From Hyphomicrobiales bacterium (lineage in GTDB: Bacteria > Pseudomonadota > Alphaproteobacteria > Rhizobiales > Rhizobiaceae): a DNA stretch of 64,000 nucleotides. Positions 58,663 through 64,000 of the stretch are shown here, piece by piece. Every line of letters begins with the position of its first letter. The stretch's first letter is position 1. The translations under genes were made by a program, and so were the position numbers. The notes beneath the pieces are model-generated. The model had not been told where the DNA came from. It saw only the letters and a program-made list of their open reading frames with translations, and ran no database searches. Location of the stretch: the NCBI GenBank assembly GCA_900471925.1, contig UCGV01000003.1, forward strand, positions 186,001 to 250,000, given 5' to 3'.

Positions 58663-59055
58663 TCAGCGGCGCATGAGCGGGCAACCGCGAACGTTGCCGA
58701 AAACCATCTGGTCGGGACCGCGACGACCCCAGCCCTGCACGACGACACGGCGCGGCGAGACATCGACGATGCGCGTCCGGCGCAGGCCGTAATCCTCGGC
58801 GATATTTTCCGCCATGCGCGGGTCGCAGCCACCACGCGGCGGGCGGCCATAGCCATAACCAGGCGGCGGCGGCACCGGGCGACCATAGCCTGGAGGCGGC
58901 GGTGGCGGGCGCCCATAGCCTGGGGGCGGCGGCGGACGACGGTCCGGCTCGCCGATAATGATATTCACCTGTGCGGCGGCCGGGGCAACCGTGCCGGCCA
59001 GCGCAGCAGCGGAAAGAAGGGCAGCAAGCCCCGCCTTCGCCAAAAACTGCATCAT
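58663..59055 (-). CDS. Small secreted Pro/Gly-rich protein, paralog 1
   Basis: 130 residues. The signal peptide (FLAKAGLAALLSAAALAG...) is followed by a low-complexity PPPPPGYGRP repeat region and a C-terminal domain: CDPRMAENIAEDYGLRRTRI, then SPRRVVVQGWGRRGPDQMVF and NVRGCPLMRR. The domain matches the protein at 59208-59510, including the paired Cys. The start is at 59055 after GAGGAT. No function is known; two Cys suggest a disulfide-stabilised periplasmic or secreted fold. Confidence 0.75.
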   Translation of the reverse strand: MMQFLAKAGLAALLSAAALAGTVAPAAAQVNIIIGEPDRRPPPPPGYGRPPPPPPGYGRPVPPPPGYGYGRPPRGGCDPRMAENIAEDYGLRRTRIVDVSPRRVVVQGWGRRGPDQMVFGNVRGCPLMRR

Positions 59056-59207
59056 GAAAAAGATCCTCGTGGTTGGTAGCCGCGCGGGCAATGCCGAAGC
59101 CTGTTTCGGAATCACTTACATACAGTTCCGACAAGAAACGGTCGAAAGTGTCGCGGTCAAGGCAAAAGGGCCGGAGGCTTGGTTTTCCCGTCTCCGGCCG
59201 GAGAGAA

Positions 59208-59510
59208 TTAGCGATACATGACTGGGCAGCCACGGACGTTGGCGAAGGTCATGCGGTCCCAGCCGCGACGATCGCGGCCGGCAACGACGACCCGGCGCGG
59301 CGTGATATTGGAAATGCGCACGTCGCGCAGACCGGAGTATCGGGCCTTGCGGATCGCCTCCATCGGCGAGCAACCGCGAACCGGCGGACGGTTATATTGC
59401 GCCTTGACGACGAAATCCGTCTGCGGCGCGGCAAAGGCGGAGCCCGCGAACGGGATGGAGCTCAAGGCAATCAGGGCGGCCAGCGAAGCCTTGGCCAGGA
59501 AATGCGACAT
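59208..59510 (-). CDS. Small secreted protein, paralog 2
   Basis: 100 residues. The signal peptide (MSHFLAKASLAALIALSSIP) is followed by the domain without the Pro/Gly repeat: GCSPMEAIRKARYSGLRDVR, then ITPRRVVVAGRDRRGWDRMT and NVRGCPVMYR. It shares the C..M...I....LR...I...PRRVVV.G..RRG.D.M.F.NVRGCP.M.R pattern with its neighbour. A 152-bp gap separates the two, so each may have its own promoter. Function unknown. Confidence 0.78.
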   Translation of the reverse strand: MSHFLAKASLAALIALSSIPFAGSAFAAPQTDFVVKAQYNRPPVRGCSPMEAIRKARYSGLRDVRISNITPRRVVVAGRDRRGWDRMTFANVRGCPVMYR

Positions 59511-59657
59511 TGGGGTTGTCTCCTCGTGAGTGTTTCCTCAGTCTCCCCTTTGGGATTGTCTTGAGAGTAAACGCTCGAAGCTGAACCCCGTTCGAACCAG
59601 CCATTCAGTCGGCATTCACAAGGGTTAACGCGTCCATCGCCCGATGAGCGGCAAATA

Positions 59658-60080
59658 TTACGGACTGAGATGCAGCACCACCTCACGCCGATGCGGCTGG
59701 TCGCGGTGTTCGAAGAGATAGATGCCCTGCCAGGTGCCAAGCACCAGCCGGCCGCGGCTGACGGGGATGCCGATCGAAACCTGCGTCAGCGCCGCCTTGA
59801 TATGCGCCGGCATATCGTCCGGCCCTTCCGTCGTATGAACGACCCAGCGCATCGACGGATCCGATGACGGTGGTACGAGCCGGCGGAAAAAACCGTTGAG
59901 GTCGGTTTTCACGTCGGGATCGGCATTTTCCTGGATAAGCAGCGAGCAGGATGTGTGACGTACGAAGACGGTCAACAGCCCCTCCTCCATGCCGGCCTGG
60001 CGGACGAACGCGCTGACCTGATCGGTGAACTCGTAGAGGCCTTGGCCACGAGTGGAAATGGCAAGGGTGGTCTGGGGCAA
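59658..60080 (-). CDS. yjbQ: YjbQ/UPF0047 family protein
   Basis: 140 residues with family signatures: STRGQGLYEFTDQV, GLLTVFVRHTSCSLLIQENA (read in part), then DPDVKTDL and LGTWQGIYLFEHRD. The conserved His, Asp and Glu residues form a metal-binding active site. The family is annotated as secondary thiamine-phosphate synthase on limited evidence. It stands alone between unrelated genes. Confidence 0.9.
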   Translation of the reverse strand: MPQTTLAISTRGQGLYEFTDQVSAFVRQAGMEEGLLTVFVRHTSCSLLIQENADPDVKTDLNGFFRRLVPPSSDPSMRWVVHTTEGPDDMPAHIKAALTQVSIGIPVSRGRLVLGTWQGIYLFEHRDQPHRREVVLHLSP

Positions 60081-60154
60081 GGCGCTCTCCGTCGCAGTTG
60101 GTCTCGCGCGAGGTGGCGCGCCCTGCCGTCGAAGTCAATGGCCGGCGGCCCGTA

Positions 60155-60508
60155 TCAGAGCCGCAGCAATTCCGCGAATCCGCCGTAGATCATGCGTTTG
60201 CCGTCGAAGGGCATCTGCCATTTGTCGCCGGAAAGGCGCGCATCGGCCATCACCTTGGCATTGATCTCATCGCGTTTCTCTTTCGATTCGTATCGAATCC
60301 AGGAGAAAACGACCACTTCGTCTTCCTTGGCCATGACGGCGCGCGGAAACGAGGTCAGTTCGCCATAGGGCACGTCATTGCCGAGGCATTCGACATATTC
60401 GAGCGCGCCATATTCCTTCCAGATCGCCCCCGCATAGGCGGAGAATTCCTTGTAGGCATCGACATTGGCGCGCGGAACCGCGACCAGGAAACCATCAACA
60501 TAGGACAT
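60155..60508 (-). CDS. DUF1428 family protein
   Basis: 117 residues from MSYVDGFLVAVPRANVDAY, with AAGGGAGAAG upstream, which decides against the longer frame. The ferredoxin-like dimeric alpha-beta barrel pattern (KEFSAYAGAIWKEYGALEYVE, read in part, and ...PFDGKRMIYGGF at the end) is diagnostic of DUF1428. Function unknown; relatives are small cytoplasmic proteins sometimes likened to antibiotic-biosynthesis monooxygenases. Confidence 0.9.
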   Translation of the reverse strand: MSYVDGFLVAVPRANVDAYKEFSAYAGAIWKEYGALEYVECLGNDVPYGELTSFPRAVMAKEDEVVVFSWIRYESKEKRDEINAKVMADARLSGDKWQMPFDGKRMIYGGFAELLRL

Positions 60509-60617
60509 TGCATCTTCTCCCTTTGGGTTGAACATCCGCAAGGACGTCTCACCCCGGCCGCATCCGACATTGCCGGGTCAATTAATGCCTAGGGCCGATG
60601 CGGCAAGGAGATGCCCT

Positions 60618-61841
60618 CTATCCCTGCAGCGTCTTGACCTTGAGAAGATCGGGGAAAAACCGCGTCCACATCAGCACGACGATAACAGTGCCGACCCCGC
60701 CGACGATACCGGCCACGACCGGGCCGACGACACCGGCGAGCATGCCGGATTCGAATTCGCCGAGCTGATTGGATGTGCCGATGAAGAGCGAATTGACGGC
60801 ATTGACGCGCCCGCGCATCTCATCCGGTGTCAGAAGCTGCACCAGCGAACTGCGCACCACGACGCTGACCGTATCGGAAGCACCGACGACGAGGAGTGCG
60901 ATGACAGACAGAGCGATGTTGGTGGAGAGCGCAAAGACGATCGTGGCGACGCCGAAGACAGCGACAGCGATCATCATCTTCCGGCCGACATCCGAGGTCA
61001 GCGGGCGCCGTGCAAGCACGATCGACATGGCAAGCGCCCCGATTGCCGGTGCCGCACGTAGCAGGCCGAGGCCCCAGGGGCCGGCATGCAGGATATCTCG
61101 CGCAAACATCGGCAAGAGCGCAGTCGCCCCGCCGAGCAGAACGGCAAAAAGATCGAGCGAAATCGTGCCGAGCATGACCGGCCGGCCGCGGATGAACGAA
61201 ACGCCGGCGAAGACCGAGGTGAGCGTGACAGGCTCTCGCTTCGACGGCGTCCAGGTCATGCGGATCGAAATGACGTTGAAACTCGCGACCGCGAACAGCA
61301 CCGCCGAAACCGCAAAGGGGGCAATGGGGCTGACACCATAGAGAAGACCGCCGAGCGACGGACCGATGATGAGCGCCGTCTGCATCATCGATGTCGACGT
61401 AGCGACGGCGCGCTGCAGCATCGAGGCCGGCACGATGTTGGGCAGAAGCGCCGCCATCGTCGGCCGCTCGAAGGCGACGACCGCGCCCATGATCGTGACC
61501 GCGATGAGAATTCCGACTGGTGACAGCCATTGCTGCCAGGTGGCGATTGCCAGCACCAGTGACGTGACCGCCTCGATGAGCTGGCATGCAAGCCCGATGC
61601 GTCGGCGGTCGAACCGATCGGCGACATGGCCGACGACGAAGGTCAGCACCGCCATCGGCAGGAACTGGCAGAAACCGACCAGGGCGAGCGCGAAGGCGCT
61701 GTGGGTCTGATCGTAGATCATCCATCCCATGGCGATCGCCACCGACTGGAAGGAAAGCGAGGAGAAAACGCGGGAGGCGGCGAAATTCAGATAGCCGGGA
61801 TGGCGCAAAACGCTGTCCCGCTCTTTCACAGTCATGTCCAT
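60618..61841 (-). CDS. MFS transporter (EntS/MFS_3-like exporter)
   Basis: 407 residues from MDMTVKERDSVLRH, with about 12 transmembrane segments. The loop GHVADRFDRRRIGL between helices 2 and 3 is the MFS signature, and a second copy-like RRPLTSDVGRKM lies mid-protein. The layout resembles enterobactin-exporter-type MFS_3 members. The substrate is unknown. An upstream ATG at 61871 is possible but has no better ribosome site. Confidence 0.85.
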   Translation of the reverse strand: MDMTVKERDSVLRHPGYLNFAASRVFSSLSFQSVAIAMGWMIYDQTHSAFALALVGFCQFLPMAVLTFVVGHVADRFDRRRIGLACQLIEAVTSLVLAIATWQQWLSPVGILIAVTIMGAVVAFERPTMAALLPNIVPASMLQRAVATSTSMMQTALIIGPSLGGLLYGVSPIAPFAVSAVLFAVASFNVISIRMTWTPSKREPVTLTSVFAGVSFIRGRPVMLGTISLDLFAVLLGGATALLPMFARDILHAGPWGLGLLRAAPAIGALAMSIVLARRPLTSDVGRKMMIAVAVFGVATIVFALSTNIALSVIALLVVGASDTVSVVVRSSLVQLLTPDEMRGRVNAVNSLFIGTSNQLGEFESGMLAGVVGPVVAGIVGGVGTVIVVLMWTRFFPDLLKVKTLQG

Positions 61842-61964
61842 ATGCTCAGTCACCGACCTGGGCCAAGCCACAGGCGCCTATAGGAATTTTATAAGGGTGG
61901 AACGGTGTTCTGCTCGAAAATGGCTTATGTCAACCGGAATAAGCCGAGGCGCGCAATTGCCGCA

Positions 61965-62621
61965 TCAATTGGGGTACACGCAAGTGCCTGCCATCTGGCA
62001 TGCGGCGGTGTAAAGTCTGTCGCGCATGTCGAGCATCCACATCGTCTCCTCGATCACATCGAGAATTGCGCCCCGCAAATCCGCGTCGATATAGGCGAGC
62101 AAATCATGCTGCAGACTGCCCCGCGTCGCCGTGCTGACCAGAAGCTCCCGGAGCTGCTCGACGGAGGGCATGGCAGATATCGCGTCCGCGTTCCCAATAT
62201 CGGGAGAATGGATGCCCATCCACGCGAGTGCTGAAGCGTCTAGCAGTTTGGAAAGCGCCCTGCACTGCTGACTTGATAGCTCTTTCGAGGCATCAGCGAT
62301 CTTTCGCTTGAAGCACGCGACTGTCGCCCGGACCTTGCCGTTGGCGGCAGCAATCATTTCGACGGCTATGTTGCGGGCCGTCTCAGCGGGCCTGAGGATG
62401 TAAACCCGCTGCCGGCCTCGCAAGGACGAGGCCGCAGTGTTTTCCTCCTCGAAACCTCGTACGAGGAAATCTCCCCTTCCCGCCAGGACTTCCAGAAGGA
62501 TCAGCACATATCCATCGTTGGGCACAAGATCGAAACTGAGATTGAAAGATCCGTCGCCGACACTCTCGACGATACGGATGTCCATTGCTTTCGACCGAAG
62601 CTCAACATTTTCGACGTTCAC
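61965..62621 (-). CDS. Conserved-looking hypothetical protein
   Basis: 218 residues, soluble. The N-terminal 100 residues are beta-rich (MDIRIVESVGDGSFNLSFDL), the rest helical with LSKLLDASALAWMGIHSPD and an acidic DVIEETMWMLDMRDRLYTAA. A second ATG (MDIRIV, codon 13) is a possible start. No family recognised and no operon partner: 123 bp separate it from the MFS gene start. No export or membrane signal. Confidence 0.65.
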   Translation of the reverse strand: MNVENVELRSKAMDIRIVESVGDGSFNLSFDLVPNDGYVLILLEVLAGRGDFLVRGFEEENTAASSLRGRQRVYILRPAETARNIAVEMIAAANGKVRATVACFKRKIADASKELSSQQCRALSKLLDASALAWMGIHSPDIGNADAISAMPSVEQLRELLVSTATRGSLQHDLLAYIDADLRGAILDVIEETMWMLDMRDRLYTAACQMAGTCVYPN

Positions 62622-62764
62622 GAAGCTCCCCTGGCTGCATATTCACACCAATGGCAAGAATACTTCAGCCTGGGGAGGTTTGAACATTAACCCAATACGC
62701 TTACGTATCGTGAGCCGGCTTAACCTAATTGCTGTGGATCAGAAGGCGAAAGGCCACCTAGCCC

Positions 62765-63163
62765 TTAAAACTGCCCGGCCTCAGGCGAGGACAGCTCTTC
62801 GATGGAATCGATCCGATCAGGATAGAAGGCCATATGGTCCTTGATATTGGCCACGGCAGGATTGGGCGTTTCATAGGTCCAGATCGCGTTCTTCGAGCGC
62901 TCGCCGCCTGCCGCAATGCTGTAATAGGATGCTTCGCCCTTGTAGGGACAATGGCTCGTATGGTCGGTGCGTTCCAGCAGCGACATGTCCACATCCTTGC
63001 GCGGAATATATTGCACCGGTGGGTAAGAGGCCTCGCGCAGCGTCAGCGCATCATGCGTATCGGCAACCACCCGGCCGCCGAGCTTGACGACGACGCGGGC
63101 AGGATTGTGTTCGACACTGATCGGATGATCCGGTCCGGGAATTTTGATCGGCTTGCCTGACAT
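62765..63163 (-). CDS. DUF427 domain protein
   Basis: 132 residues. The DUF427 pattern is clear: VVVKLGGRVVADTHDALTLRE, read in part, then YPPVQYIPRKDVDMSLLERT and SHCPYKGEASYYSI. The fold is a small beta-sandwich of unknown function. It is separated by 66 bp from the ketopantoate reductase-like gene upstream and may be co-transcribed with it. Confidence 0.9.
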   Translation of the reverse strand: MSGKPIKIPGPDHPISVEHNPARVVVKLGGRVVADTHDALTLREASYPPVQYIPRKDVDMSLLERTDHTSHCPYKGEASYYSIAAGGERSKNAIWTYETPNPAVANIKDHMAFYPDRIDSIEELSSPEAGQF

Positions 63164-63229
63164 GGATGTCTACTCCGGATTGATATTCCTGGAGAAGACA
63201 TAGGGTGTGCGGGCGGCGATCCCAAGGGG

Positions 63230-64000
63230 TCAGCGTCTGCCTTCCCTCTCCCGGCGGATTTCGTAGGCCCTGAGATGTGCGTGGACGAGCGACAGCATCG
63301 CTGGCCTCGTACCGGACTGCACGATCATGTCGCCGATGATCTGCTCCGCCTCGATGCGCGCGCCGGCTTCGATATCGCGCAGCATGGACGTGGTGATGGT
63401 CGATCCGGCCATCGTCATCATGCCGCGAATACGTTCGAGCGCTGCCGCATCGAGCGCAAAGCCCTGACCGGCCGCGACGGACGCGCATTCGTCGATCACC
63501 TGCAGTGCGACATCCGACGCGCCGGCCGCAACATAGTCGCCGATCGCCGATCGCATAAGGCAGGTCATGCCGGCGCTTGAAGCGATGAAAACCCACTTAT
63601 CCCACATGGACTGCAGGATATTGGCGCTCGCCTCCGCCTGGAAACCGGCATCGGCCATCACCGCGGCAATGGTTTCGATACGCGACGACAATCCGCCGGC
63701 CCGCTCGCCGAACGAAAGGCGGTGGGTATCGTTCATGTGCAGGATCGCCCCATCAGGCGCGATCGTCGTGGAAATGAAACAGGTGCCGCCGAGAACGGAC
63801 TCGGCACCAAATCGGCGTTCCAGCACATCGAGATGCGCCATCCCGTTCAGCGTCGGCAGGATTGTCGTTTCAGGCCCGACCGCCGGCGCGAAGGAAGCGA
63901 TCGCATCGTCGATATCATAGGCCTTGCAGCCGAGCAGGACGAGATCGAAAGGCTCGCTGATCCTGTCGGCGGTCACGAGTTTCGGCTGGACAACATGGGC
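63230..64000 (-). CDS. 2-dehydropantoate 2-reductase-like (PanE/ApbA), partial
   Basis: The frame is open to the right edge, so the N-terminal NADPH-binding part is missing. About 256 residues remain. The inter-domain region (FDLVLLGCKAYDIDDAI, then TILPTLNGMAHLD and VLGGTCFIS) and the C-terminal helical domain (ILQSMWDKWVFIASSAGMTC, read in part) with the catalytic Lys in MWDKW are typical of ketopantoate reductases. It may act in pantothenate synthesis or be one of several paralogs with other 2-oxo substrates. Confidence 0.87.
   Translation of the reverse strand, partial: AHVVQPKLVTADRISEPFDLVLLGCKAYDIDDAIASFAPAVGPETTILPTLNGMAHLDVLERRFGAESVLGGTCFISTTIAPDGAILHMNDTHRLSFGERAGGLSSRIETIAAVMADAGFQAEASANILQSMWDKWVFIASSAGMTCLMRSAIGDYVAAGASDVALQVIDECASVAAGQGFALDAAALERIRGMMTMAGSTITTSMLRDIEAGARIEAEQIIGDMIVQSGTRPAMLSLVHAHLRAYEIRREREGRR

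Noticed and set aside
1..64000. CRISPR array, integrase-type att sites, insertion sequences or plasmid origin
   Set aside because: No regularly spaced repeats, tyrosine recombinase, IS ends or repABC-like genes were seen. The only mobile element found is the transposable prophage.

Overview
This is a GC-rich alphaproteobacterial chromosome segment, most likely Rhizobium (R. leguminosarum/etli group or a close relative). The main clue is the left edge, which carries the end of a LuxR-type regulator, a LuxI-type synthase and a tiny ATGA-coupled downstream gene, the arrangement of the rhizobial cinR-cinI-cinS quorum-sensing locus. Rhizobial-style class III cyclase-TPR, SIMPL, YHS and LPS-type genes further right agree with this.

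Most of the window (2067-44460, 42,394 bp) is one apparently complete Mu-like transposable prophage. Its ends can be read directly: TG...CA termini flanked by a 5-bp direct repeat (tagat at 2062-2066 and 44461-44465). It lies between a CAU-anticodon tRNA gene and the 3' end of an SDR gene and disrupts neither. The Mu left end is at the window's right. Reading leftward from 44460: an end-binding region, a putative single-chain restriction-modification enzyme, a small ORF and a LexA-like repressor (these two rightward), then the early operon (Ner, small membrane protein, possible DnaA-domain-IV-like protein, ParB-like protein, transposase A, ATPase B, DUF3164). A rightward cargo pair interrupts the early genes before GemA and a Mor-like activator. 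The late genes follow: lysis cassette (endolysin, holin, Rz/Rz1), terminase, portal, F-like protein, protease/scaffold, decoration protein and major head protein, then a non-contractile tail set (tail tube, G/GT chaperone with a GGGAAAC slippery site, tape measure with a muramidase-like domain, NlpC/P60 protein, J-like tip protein, SGNH-hydrolase fibre proteins). A Dam-type methylase and a membrane-anchored protein close the element at its right end. The phage therefore joins Mu-type transposition and head genes to a siphovirus tail, as in B3/D3112-like transposable phages.

Right of the prophage are an SDR oxidoreductase and a tandemly duplicated module (leader + autotransporter + ankyrin gene, 45.4-52.2 kb) in which the first ankyrin copy has decayed. 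Then come a YHS-domain exported protein, an adenylate/guanylate cyclase with TPRs, an O-antigen ligase-like protein with a GT25 glycosyltransferase, a SIMPL-domain protein, two paralogous small secreted proteins, YjbQ, DUF1428, an MFS transporter, a protein I do not recognise, DUF427, and a ketopantoate reductase-like gene that runs off the right edge.

All functions are read from protein sequence by eye. No database search was run.
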